Below, piece by piece: positions 56,590-64,000 of a stretch of DNA of 64,000 nucleotides. Location: assembly GCF_014931565.1 (NCBI RefSeq), contig NZ_CP063353.1, positions 1,984,001-2,048,000 of the forward strand, in the 5' to 3' direction. Both the position numbers and the translations under genes were made by a program. Below the pieces are notes generated by a model. That model was not told where the DNA came from. It did not search any database and worked only from the letters and a program-made list of their open reading frames with translations. Numbering within the stretch: the first letter of the stretch is position 1; each line of letters begins with the position of its first letter. The DNA is from Clostridium sp. 'deep sea'. Its GTDB lineage: Bacteria; Bacillota; UBA994; PWPR01.

Positions 56590-56757
56590 TTATAAAACAT
56601 CACTAATTTTAAGGAGATCGCACATTCTACAGTAATTTTTATTAGTATTTAAATCAACTCGCACATATGAAACTGAAGCCACAGCTTTTAATGCATTTCT
56701 TTCTGCATTTTGGCAATATATTCAACTCATACCTGCCACATTTAATACTTTTATCAC
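56590..56757 (-). CDS. HMA-domain selenoprotein with a broken or shortened C-terminus
   Basis: A GTG at 56757 with AGGAGG 11 bases upstream opens a frame with TGA at codon 12 (56722-56724). Reading it as selenocysteine gives MIKVLNVAGMSUIYC at the start, matching the heavy-metal-associated pattern GMSCxHC with U in place of the first Cys. QNAERNALKAVASVSYVRVD then follows the HMA fold. The zero frame ends at 55 residues. After DLNTNK the +1 frame reads ITVEC and ends KDFSYTVI, as in HMA domains, so the A-run at 56636-56640 probably carries one extra base; even then about four residues are missing. It would bind a soft metal or act in redox. It has its own promoter, upstream of selA. Confidence 0.72.
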
Positions 56758-56775
56758 AGTAAAAATCACCTCCTA

Positions 56776-56791
56776 TATTAGTTAACTAATA
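56776..56791. promoter_or_regulatory. Perfect palindrome at the start site of the HMA selenoprotein gene
   Basis: TATTAGTTAACTAATA is its own reverse complement and lies between the -10 box and the ribosome site, where a repressor would block transcription. Confidence 0.5.
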
Positions 56792-56819
56792 TTATACTTT
56801 TGTTTATTTTATAAATCAA
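56791..56819 (-). promoter_or_regulatory. Promoter of the HMA selenoprotein gene
   Basis: Minus strand TTGATT (-35) and a perfect TATAAT (-10) are separated by 17 bases. The start codon lies about 34 bases downstream of the -10. Confidence 0.75.
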
Positions 56820-56847
56820 ATTAAGCTAGTTCCAGTGTGAGTTTTTT

Positions 56848-56867
56848 ATTCATAACATGTTATGAAT
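56848..56867. promoter_or_regulatory. Perfect 20-bp palindrome upstream of the patatin gene
   Basis: ATTCATAACATGTTATGAAT is its own reverse complement. It overlaps a possible upstream ATG (56862) of the patatin frame and ends 25 bases before the preferred start, as expected for an operator of a dimeric regulator. Confidence 0.5.
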
Positions 56868-56891
56868 ACTTTTATAAGCAGGTGTATACAT

Positions 56892-57747
56892 ATGAAGGCC
56901 TTAGTTTTAGGTGGCGGCGGTGCTCGAGGTGCTGCCCATATAGGAGTTTTACAGGCTCTAAGTGAAAATAATTATGAATTTAATATTGTTACTGGAACAA
57001 GTGCAGGCTCTTTGGTGGGTGGTTTTTATGCTGCAGGTTTTACACCTACTGAGATTGCTAAAATATCTAGTGAAATAAACTGGGAGATATTTAATATAAG
57101 ATGGTTTTCTTTATTAATAAATATTCTTAAAAGTGTGTTGTTTATAAAGCATGAGCCATATATTACAACTGATAGTTTAATTAATACAAAAAAATTTGAA
57201 AGAATTTTAAAAAAACATTTAGGAAACACTGATTTTAATAAGCTAAAATATGATTTTGTAACTCCCTGCAGTAGACCTCCATACTGGTGAGGTAGTTACC
57301 TTTTGCAAAGAGGGCTCTTTGAGTCGTGAAACCCCTTTATTAACAGACAAAAAACTATGGCAAGCTATGCGATCTTCAATGGCTTTACCGGTAGCTTTTT
57401 CGCCCATGGAATTTGCTCCTTGGCTTTTAACAGATGGAGGAGTAAAAGAAAATTTACCTGTAGACTTAGCAGCAGAACTTGGTGCCACAAGTGCTTTAGT
57501 GGTAGATGTCAGCCCTCCTATGCCTCCCCTAAAACACGATAATTTTATGCATATTGGTTTAAGGGCGCTAGATATTATTGGGCAAGAAAGCAATGATTGG
57601 ACTACAAAAATAAAGGTGGACATTATTCAACCTAATGTAGCAAAAATTAATACTCTGGACTTTAATAAGTTAGATGAAGCAATTGCAGCTGGTTATAAGG
57701 CTGGTTATGATTATTTAAAGCAGCATGATATGAGCAAAAAAGGCTGA
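56892..57747 (+). pseudogene. Patatin-like phospholipase, frameshifted
   Basis: The first frame (ATG at 56892, AGGTG in front) has the patatin oxyanion motif [10 protein letters not shown] and nucleophile GTSAGS. It runs to about codon 124 (57263), then hits a stop at 57290. The rest of the protein, [21 protein letters not shown] and the catalytic DGG, continues in the next frame from 57268 to the stop at 57747. One base too many, or two too few, near 57264-57268 explains this. Intact, it would be about 285 residues and act as a serine lipid acyl hydrolase (RssA-like). It is convergent with the PucR gene, with no bases between the two stops. Confidence 0.88.
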
Positions 57748-59328
57748 TTAATATTCTTTTACATTAGCAAACTTTAAACATAGGTACAGCAATATTTTAG
57801 TGTTTTGATTATTTAACTTAATGTTTAAAATTTCTTCGATTTTTTTTAATCTTTTATAGAGGGTATTTCTGTGTATAAATAAATTTTGAGAGGTCTTTAA
57901 AACATTATAATCGCTATTAATAAATTGCACTAAAGTATTAAAATATTCACATTTATTTTTAGTATCATAGTGCTTTAGTTTAACAACTATCTCCACAAAT
58001 GCCTTATTTAAATGTTTATTGTCTTTTAACTCATTAAGTAAGTTATCTACTATTAAATTTTTAAACTCATAAACTGCATTTTTATCTATTTTAGTAGCAT
58101 ACTCTATACAAAACATTGCCTCGTCATAAGCATCAGCTATACTGCTCAGGTTGTTAAATTGCTCACTAATAGCCATTATAAAGTCACAGTTAGAATATAA
58201 CGAATTAAGATCCTTGTAAATAAGGTCACATATTATTTTGTTTTCTTTATGAAGATGGATATTGTTTTCTATGCAAATTATCATTGATGAGTTTGTTATT
58301 ATATAATTATGAGGTAATTTTTCTTTTAAATATTTAGCTATGTCTGCAATATTTTTTACTAAATTTGTTTTATGGGTAAGTTTTAGTGCCCAAAGATATC
58401 TTTTTTGTTTAATATTTATATTAAAATACTCAGCTTGTTCCATTAGTTTAGACTGAGCTAATTTATTATTTATTAGTAAATCCTTGATAAAGCTCTCTAC
58501 AGTTTCATACTGTTTTTTGGGTTTACAAACATCATTCACCATTGATATTGTTAGGTAGGGAACAGTGCGATTTATTATTTTCAGCTCTAAGTCACTTATT
58601 AACTTATCGTTTAAAACGATACATAAATATCCTAGATTAGCCACTATAGTTTTTAAAGGAAATATATACGTCTGTTTATTATTGATTTTAGTTAAAAAAT
58701 AGTCATTATTATCAATTATTTTGCTATTATGTTTAATAATTTGATTTATAATGGCTTTTGTATTTATTTCATAATTGTGATTATAGTTTGCTAATACTTG
58801 GTGTTTAAGCTCCGAAACTACTATAAAAGATTCATTAAGATGTTTTGACAACAATTCTACAATATTTTTTAGGTAGTAATTTTTTTTACTCACCTTTAAT
58901 ATGTCTTCATTATACTTCATTAATCTGTAATTTATATAGTCTTCGCCACCTAATATATTACTAATAATTGGCCAAATAAAGTCGTTATAGCCCAAAAAAA
59001 TAGGTATTTCAAAAAATGGAAAATTAAGTTTATTAGCTAACTCAATTGCCTCTTTGGGAATACTTTTTAAAAACCTATCTGTTTTTATACCTAAACCTAC
59101 TGCCTGTTTTTGTTTAAGTATTTTGATTACATCAACTAACTCAATTTCTTTTTTATAGATAAAATAACCAGTAGTTATTATCAAGTCATTTTTACGAGAC
59201 CAAAGTATACCATCGGGCACCTCTAAAACACCAATATCTTTAATCTCTTCATTTAAACCCTTTTTTCCAGCCAAAAGCTTTATGTTTCTCATTTTGGAGT
59301 TTAACTCAAATACATCTTTGACCTTCAT
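57748..59328 (-). CDS. PucR family transcriptional regulator
   Basis: This 526-residue protein has an N-terminal PucR domain (about residues 1-125, KVKDVFELNSKMRNIKLLAG). The middle is a GGDEF-like or GAF-like region. The C-terminal PucR-type helix-turn-helix (about 460-515) contains LFIHRNTLYKRLKKIEEIL. PucR regulators control purine or amino-acid catabolism, usually of neighbouring genes. The DUF1177 and racemase-like genes lie directly upstream in the same direction, so they are the likely targets. Start ATG with GGTGGTG. Confidence 0.92.
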   Translation of the reverse strand: MKVKDVFELNSKMRNIKLLAGKKGLNEEIKDIGVLEVPDGILWSRKNDLIITTGYFIYKKEIELVDVIKILKQKQAVGLGIKTDRFLKSIPKEAIELANKLNFPFFEIPIFLGYNDFIWPIISNILGGEDYINYRLMKYNEDILKVSKKNYYLKNIVELLSKHLNESFIVVSELKHQVLANYNHNYEINTKAIINQIIKHNSKIIDNNDYFLTKINNKQTYIFPLKTIVANLGYLCIVLNDKLISDLELKIINRTVPYLTISMVNDVCKPKKQYETVESFIKDLLINNKLAQSKLMEQAEYFNINIKQKRYLWALKLTHKTNLVKNIADIAKYLKEKLPHNYIITNSSMIICIENNIHLHKENKIICDLIYKDLNSLYSNCDFIMAISEQFNNLSSIADAYDEAMFCIEYATKIDKNAVYEFKNLIVDNLLNELKDNKHLNKAFVEIVVKLKHYDTKNKCEYFNTLVQFINSDYNVLKTSQNLFIHRNTLYKRLKKIEEILNIKLNNQNTKILLYLCLKFANVKEY

Positions 59329-59381
59329 ATAATCACCACCAGTTAGTAATCTGAACTCAATTATAAACGATATTCTCTTTT

Positions 59382-59441
59382 AAAAAAAGAAGAGTAGTAT
59401 TACTATTTTGTTTAAGTTATAAACTAAAATAGCAATACCAC
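59382..59441 (-). terminator. Long terminator of the DUF1177 operon
   Basis: A 16-bp stem (59394-59409 with 59426-59441, two wobbles) has a loop that forms a further small stem. It is followed on the minus strand by UUCUUUUUUU. It separates the DUF1177 transcript from the pucR gene. Confidence 0.9.
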
Positions 59442-59470
59442 TTAATAGTTAAAATTATTAATACTAGGGC

Positions 59471-60400
59471 TTAGTTGCCTTTTGTTTGAAACCTCTTCAT
59501 ATCTCCATACAGTTTTTGAATAAGCTCATATTCTTGATGATCATAAAATACGCATTTTGACTCACCATAGTCTTTGGCCACCTCTAATGCAAACCTGGCT
59601 GTCATTTCTATATCAGTAATATGAGTTGCTCCAGTAGCACAACCCGCAACAGGCACCTCAGTGGTAATTGCTACCCCTATTACTGGCGCTTTAGTAGCTA
59701 CTGCTGGCTGAAGAATACTATTTAAATGGTATAAACCATTTCCGTATGGTGTAATATCTTGCTGTGATAGGGGGAATACGTATGGCATTCTGCCAGTTGT
59801 TCTCATTATTATCTCTAATATATCATTACTGACTTTTAAAATATAACCCTCTTTAACTGTATTAGATACAGCAAAGCCTCTTGTATTAATAACTTTATTT
59901 CCTTTTGTAGTATCTATTGATAATATAGCATCCATTTCGGGTGTAACTTCGTACTTATTAGATGTTTGTGAATCGATTGGTGACCCCATAAATGGTACAG
60001 GAAAATGCTCTCTGGTAGGGGCATTTGGACAAATATGGGTTGTTATAATAACATCACCTTTAAGCACATCACCATTTTTTTGCATATCTATTAACTTTAA
60101 CGCCACTGATAAAGCTGTTAAAGCACCATCTCCATCTGAAACAAATCCAATTACCTCAGGCCGTGCACCTATACCACCAAGTCTACCTGTTATACCTAGG
60201 GTTTTTGTCTCTCCTCCTGCAATTTTTCCATTGCTTCCTGCTATTGTAATTTTGATAACGTCTGTACTTCCACTTTCACCAAAAACAGTTTGAACATCTA
60301 CATCTTTTGCGCCTCTACTTTTTAATAGGTTGGCAACCTCTTCGCCACTAGCTGTTGCTTTGTCTAGTAACTCATACATCTCTAATACCTGCTTCAACAT
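59471..60400 (-). CDS. DUF1177 family protein
   Basis: This 309-residue protein has the DUF1177 pattern: ITTHICPNAPTREHFPVPFM, then a DAILSIDTTKGN segment, and GCATGATHITDIEMTARFAL. Members often occur with AroM-like and OPT transporter genes in peptide-using Clostridia. The many conserved His, Asp and Thr suggest a hydrolase or isomerase, but the reaction is unknown. Start ATG with GAGGTG. It follows a racemase-like gene by 34 bases. Confidence 0.87.
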   Translation of the reverse strand: MLKQVLEMYELLDKATASGEEVANLLKSRGAKDVDVQTVFGESGSTDVIKITIAGSNGKIAGGETKTLGITGRLGGIGARPEVIGFVSDGDGALTALSVALKLIDMQKNGDVLKGDVIITTHICPNAPTREHFPVPFMGSPIDSQTSNKYEVTPEMDAILSIDTTKGNKVINTRGFAVSNTVKEGYILKVSNDILEIIMRTTGRMPYVFPLSQQDITPYGNGLYHLNSILQPAVATKAPVIGVAITTEVPVAGCATGATHITDIEMTARFALEVAKDYGESKCVFYDHQEYELIQKLYGDMKRFQTKGN

Positions 60401-60434
60401 AAACTTTCACCTCATTATTATTTTTTATCTATAG

Positions 60435-61097
60435 TTAATTAAAATACGCTTTTTGCAAACATAATGTATTTATTGTAAAAGCCTCAGCAAAAACAGGATC
60501 TACTATGGGTAATTTAAGTTGTTTTGCTAAAATTGAGGTTATGCCTACTGTAGACATACCTGTACAAGCCAATAAAATAACCTCTGCACCTAAATGTTTT
60601 AGCTCTTTTGCAGCGATTATGATAGCCAGCTGTCCCTCTTTAGTATATAAATCGTTGGTATTTTTTACACCTTGAGGTTTAATAAATTTAATTATATTAT
60701 TTCTTAAAATATTTTTAATTGAACAGGGAGCATCCTCACGAATACCTATAATACCAATTTTTAATCCATAGTTAAAACAAAAGCTAGCTGAGGAATGGCC
60801 TGCTCCTACTATAGGTATATCAATCTTATTTTTTAATTTATTTACACAAGGGTCACCTGCACAGCTAACTACTATCCCCTGATACTTATGCTTTATATCT
60901 TCTACTATTTTTTCAATTTTCAACTCAGCTAATGCATGGCTAGCGTCATCATGCACACCATTATATTGATTAGCTATACAATATGAGGTAGTTTGTAAGT
61001 TAGGGAAATAGCTTTCTATAAGCCTTCCATGCTGATTAAGCTTTTCTTTGTCATTTAAAGTAACCACTCTTATTACAGCAATTTTAAATTTATGCAT
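60435..61097 (-). CDS. Asp/Glu/hydantoin racemase-like protein
   Basis: It is about 220 residues from the ATG at 61097, with AGAGGTG 9 bases upstream; a GTG four codons earlier sits in that site. The two catalytic cysteine motifs of the Asp/Glu racemase fold are present, CAGDPC and LLACTGMS. It is related in fold to the AroM pair at 15.4-16.8 kb. It lies upstream of DUF1177 in the same transcript, supporting a role in conversion of a D- or cyclic amino acid. Confidence 0.87.
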   Translation of the reverse strand: MHKFKIAVIRVVTLNDKEKLNQHGRLIESYFPNLQTTSYCIANQYNGVHDDASHALAELKIEKIVEDIKHKYQGIVVSCAGDPCVNKLKNKIDIPIVGAGHSSASFCFNYGLKIGIIGIREDAPCSIKNILRNNIIKFIKPQGVKNTNDLYTKEGQLAIIIAAKELKHLGAEVILLACTGMSTVGITSILAKQLKLPIVDPVFAEAFTINTLCLQKAYFN

Positions 61098-61239
61098 TAT
61101 AAATAACACCTCTAAAATTAGCCTTTGTTATTATTTAATTTATCATACTTAGCACTGTGCATGAGGCGATTATTATTCACTATATGTGTACAAAGTGCAC
61201 ATCTATACTTAGTATTAGAAATTAAAAGTTTTACTAATA

Positions 61240-61278
61240 TAAAAATCTGAAAAAATAGTACAACTATCTTTTCAGATT
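61240..61278 (-). terminator. Terminator of the ABC ATPase/gltX transcript
   Basis: A 16-bp stem AATCTGAAAA... (61244-61259 with 61263-61278, one wobble) with a short loop is followed by a U run on the minus strand. Confidence 0.88.
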
Positions 61279-61306
61279 AAACCATAAATCATATTATTAA
61301 ATTTTA

Positions 61307-62068
61307 TTAGTCTGTATTTTTTTTCAACATAACAAATGGCTGATTATATTCCTCATGTTTGGTAATAGTAACATTTACTCCATATATTTCTTTTATATTA
61401 CTCGGAGTTAATACCTCTTTAGCAGTACCATCTGCCAATATCTTACCATTTTTAAGGGCTATAATCCGATCACAGTATAAAGCAGCTAAGTTTAAGTCAT
61501 GCATAATAGCTATTATTGTTAACTCACGCTGCTTGTTTAGGCTCTCAAACACATTAAAAACATCTACCTGATGCCTAATATCTAAATCTGATGTAGGTTC
61601 ATCCATTAGCAATAATTTAGCCTCTTGAGCCAGTGCTTGGCTAATAACCACACGTTGTTTTTCTCCACCACTAAGCTCATAAAAGCCTCTATCTCTTAAA
61701 TCCCATATATTTGTATGTTGCATAAAGCCCTTAATCACCTCTAACGATTGATTAGGGTGGGCATATCTACCCAATTTAACTATATCACTGACCTTATAGT
61801 TAAAGCTTATGCTCGTACTTTGATTAACAACTGCTACTTTACGAGCCATTTCAAGATGACTTAACTTAGTAATATCAGCGTTTTCTATGGTAATACTGCC
61901 CGTTTTTAAAGGCAGTAGTTTTGTTACAGCCTTTAAAAACGTAGATTTTCCTGCTCCATTTGGTCCAATAATGCCAATACTCTCACCGTAGTTGACATTT
62001 AAACTAAAGTTTTTTAGTACTGTTTGGTTATAACCAACTGTTATATTGTCTATTTTTAAATGACTCAT
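61307..62068 (-). CDS. ABC transporter ATP-binding protein (FecE/BtuD-like)
   Basis: This 253-residue ATPase has Walker A GPNGAGKST, signature LSGGEKQRV, Walker B LLLMDEPTSDLD, and HDLNLAALYCDR. The last is typical for importers of iron chelates, haem or cobalamin. The permease and binding protein are not next to it. It starts 8 bases after gltX with no clear ribosome site, so it probably depends on coupling with gltX. Confidence 0.9.
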   Translation of the reverse strand: MSHLKIDNITVGYNQTVLKNFSLNVNYGESIGIIGPNGAGKSTFLKAVTKLLPLKTGSITIENADITKLSHLEMARKVAVVNQSTSISFNYKVSDIVKLGRYAHPNQSLEVIKGFMQHTNIWDLRDRGFYELSGGEKQRVVISQALAQEAKLLLMDEPTSDLDIRHQVDVFNVFESLNKQRELTIIAIMHDLNLAALYCDRIIALKNGKILADGTAKEVLTPSNIKEIYGVNVTITKHEEYNQPFVMLKKNTD

Positions 62069-62075
62069 TATTGAA

Positions 62076-63527
62076 TTAGGCTAAAGCAGCTTGGGCTTTT
62101 TTTATTCCTTTATTTAATCTATTAAGAGCCTCTTCTTTTCCTAATAACTCTAAAACATCATAGGCTCCACCAGGGGTTGACTCTAAACCAGATACAGCTA
62201 TTCTTAATGGCCATAATATTCTGCCAGTTTTAACTGCTAGTTCTTTTGTTGTTTGTTTGAGGGTAGCTTTTAAACTATCTTTATTCCAATCACTTAGTTT
62301 ATTTAGGGCTTCATAAGAGCTTTTTAAACTCTCTAAAGCTTCGGCTAAGCCAGTTTTAGTTTTTTCATGTTTAAACATATTAACATCAAACTCAGGCAAG
62401 TTAACTAAAAAATCAACCATATCTGGTATTTCACCTAAAACTTCTACTCTGTTATGCAGTAGCTGAGCCACCTGATCTTTATTTATTTTAGTGTCTTTAA
62501 AAACACTATTTAGATATGGCATAGCTTGTTTATTAAACTGCTCTGGGCTAAGGTTTTTAATATATACACTATTCATCCAGCGTAGTTTTTTAATATCAAA
62601 TACAGCTGGTGATTTACTTAAGCCAGCAATACTAAATTTCTCTTTAAGCTCATTTAAGCTAAATATTTCTTGCTCTGTTCCTGAGCTCCAACCCAACAAG
62701 GCTATATAGTTAACTATGGCATCAATTAAGTATCCTTTTTTATAAAAATCACTAAAGGCTGCATCACCATCACGTTTACTTAGCTTTTTGCCACCCTCTC
62801 TTATAATAGAGGTTAAGTGTACATAGGTTGGCACCTGCCAACCAAAAGCCTCATAAAGCAGGTTATACTTTGGTGAAGAAGATAAGTACTCTGTACCCCT
62901 AACTACATGGGTAATTTTCATAGCATGATCATCAATAACATTGGCAAAGTTATAAGTTGGTAGTCCATCTGCCTTTAGCAAGACCTGATCCTCAAGCTCT
63001 TCATTTGGTACTGTTATTTCGCCAAAAACGGCATCCTTAAAAGTTGTAGACCCCGTCACGGGCATTTTTTGTCTTATGACATATTCTTCGCCTGCATCTA
63101 TTCTCTTTTGGGCATCTTCTTTACTTAAATCTCGGCAGTGTCTATCATAACGCCAAACACCACCCGCCTCTTTTCGAGCCTCATTCAATCTTTCCACAGT
63201 ACAAAAACAAGGATATGCATGTCCAGACTCTACTAACTGATGCGCAAACTTTGAGTAAGTATCTTTTCTTTGACTCTGAACATAAGGTCCATAATCGCCC
63301 CCCACTTTGGGTCCTTCATCATACTCTAACCCAATCATGTCTAAGGTCTCGTAAATTACATCTAGGGCATCCTCAACATAACGACCTTGATCAGTATCCT
63401 CAATTCTTAAAATAAACTTTCCTTTGTTAACACGAGCAATTAAATAAGTATATAATGCGGTTCGCAAATTACCAATATGCATATAGCCTGTTGGACTTGG
63501 TGCAAACCTAGTACGCACTGTGGTCAT
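62076..63527 (-). CDS. gltX: Glutamyl-tRNA synthetase
   Basis: This 483-residue class I synthetase has the HIGH-like SPTGYMHIGN and KMSKS-like KLSKRDGD motifs. Charges tRNA-Glu, and possibly tRNA-Gln, with glutamate. A zinc-like CFC triad lies near residue 108. Start ATG with AGGAGG. Followed closely by the ABC ATPase gene. Confidence 0.96.
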   Translation of the reverse strand: MTTVRTRFAPSPTGYMHIGNLRTALYTYLIARVNKGKFILRIEDTDQGRYVEDALDVIYETLDMIGLEYDEGPKVGGDYGPYVQSQRKDTYSKFAHQLVESGHAYPCFCTVERLNEARKEAGGVWRYDRHCRDLSKEDAQKRIDAGEEYVIRQKMPVTGSTTFKDAVFGEITVPNEELEDQVLLKADGLPTYNFANVIDDHAMKITHVVRGTEYLSSSPKYNLLYEAFGWQVPTYVHLTSIIREGGKKLSKRDGDAAFSDFYKKGYLIDAIVNYIALLGWSSGTEQEIFSLNELKEKFSIAGLSKSPAVFDIKKLRWMNSVYIKNLSPEQFNKQAMPYLNSVFKDTKINKDQVAQLLHNRVEVLGEIPDMVDFLVNLPEFDVNMFKHEKTKTGLAEALESLKSSYEALNKLSDWNKDSLKATLKQTTKELAVKTGRILWPLRIAVSGLESTPGGAYDVLELLGKEEALNRLNKGIKKAQAALA

Positions 63528-63549
63528 AATAATCCTCCTAAGTAATTAT

Positions 63550-63999
63550 CTACTTTATACCTTGCTGTTGACAGTCATAACATAATCCATAAAATCTCAA
63601 AGAATGGTCTTTTATTAAGAATTTATTTTCTTTCATAATTCTGTCTTCAAGCTTTTCAAGCAAATCATCATTAAATTCAATAATGGCACCACAACTAACA
63701 CAGAATAAATGGTGGTGATAATGTTCCTCATCATTAATTTTTAATTCGTATCTTGCTCCTTTATCTCCAAATTCCATTTTATGAACTATGCCTAATTCTA
63801 CAAAAGTATCTAGGGTTCTATACACGGTAGCTATTCCTAAATCTGGGTAGTGTTCGTGGGTAATATTGTATAACTCCTCAACGCTCAAATGCGAATGACG
63901 ATATTCTAATAAGGTCTGTAAAATAGCTTGCCGTTGGCTAGTTAGTCTTAAATCATTTTCTTTTAGTTTTTTTCTTACACTATCTATTATTTGTTCCAT
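63550..63999 (-). CDS. Fur family transcriptional regulator
   Basis: This 149-residue protein has an N-terminal winged helix (about residues 1-80, LRLTSQRQAILQTLLE and YPDLGIATVYRTLD). The C-terminal metal domain has HYHHHLFCVSCG and CYDCQ, the structural zinc cysteines. The sequence alone does not separate Fur, PerR and Zur. The start is at the very edge, and the sequence upstream of it is missing, so a slightly longer N-terminus cannot be excluded. Confidence 0.92.
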   Translation of the reverse strand: MEQIIDSVRKKLKENDLRLTSQRQAILQTLLEYRHSHLSVEELYNITHEHYPDLGIATVYRTLDTFVELGIVHKMEFGDKGARYELKINDEEHYHHHLFCVSCGAIIEFNDDLLEKLEDRIMKENKFLIKDHSLRFYGLCYDCQQQGIK

Positions 64000-64000
64000 A

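Noticed and set aside
56488-56590. tRNA-Sec near selA
   Set aside because: No 95-base cloverleaf with TCA anticodon or GGTTCGA-type T-arm found here or in other gaps around selAB.

Overview
The window comes from a low-GC (roughly one third G+C) Gram-positive anaerobe of clostridial type. Supporting signs are the large Alu-domain SRP RNA downstream of tadA, AT-rich codon usage with strong AGGAGG ribosome sites, SLH/CsaB cell-surface genes, a selenocysteine insertion locus (selA, selB) and many peptide and amino-acid catabolic genes. I cannot name the genus from the sequence alone. Nearly all genes lie on the minus strand. The plus-strand exceptions are a small Cys-rich protein (5.5 kb), a RAYT transposase (40.8 kb), a YyaL-type protein (42 kb) and a broken patatin gene (56.9 kb).

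Layout. 0-1.5 kb: start of a Tad/Flp pilus operon (cpaE, cpaF; cpaF runs off the left edge). 2-5.7 kb: a radical SAM/SPASM protein with an ABC exporter and, divergently, a 63-residue Cys-rich protein, together resembling a peptide-modification and export cassette. 5.8-8.3 kb: SLH-domain surface protein. 8.4-9.4 kb: tadA, tRNA-Ser(GGA) and SRP RNA in one direction. 9.5-12.7 kb: ABC exporter, then a 1.3 kb gene-free block of long direct repeats with arrays of tiny hairpins, ending at tRNA-Arg(CCT). 12.8-21.7 kb: NodB-type deacetylase with a YkoP-like partner, HAD phosphatase, two AroM proteins, S9 peptidase, a double PspC protein and a split transketolase. 21.7-31.4 kb: wall-polymer genes (WecG/TagA, CsaB, DUF5693), DUF2993, prfB with its programmed frameshift, secA and an unknown protein. 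31.7-40.5 kb: hpf, comF, pxpBC, two amidohydrolase paralogues of which one has lost metal ligands, M42 peptidase and flavin reductase. 40.7-44.6 kb: RAYT element with a truncated neighbour copy, YyaL-type protein and a 183-bp duplicated repeat. 44.6-51.7 kb: dapF, a pyruvate-kinase-C-like protein, an XPB helicase with a partner protein, zinc-ribbon proteins, nucleotidase and TetR. 51.8-57.7 kb: selenium region. 57.7-64 kb: PucR regulator, DUF1177 and racemase-like genes, a FecE-type ATPase, gltX and a Fur-family regulator.

The most interesting part is the selenium region. Two very small genes that ordinary gene calling would miss flank selA-selB-lepB-cupin. One is a glutaredoxin-like protein with an in-frame UGA in a U-x-x-C active site. 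The other is an HMA (metal-binding) domain protein with UGA replacing the first Cys of its CxxC. The second has its own strong promoter and a perfect palindrome at the start site. No tRNA-Sec or selD was seen here.

Three genes (DUF5693, the HMA selenoprotein, the patatin) carry apparent single-base frameshifts, two of them in homopolymers, so base-level sequence quality should be kept in mind.
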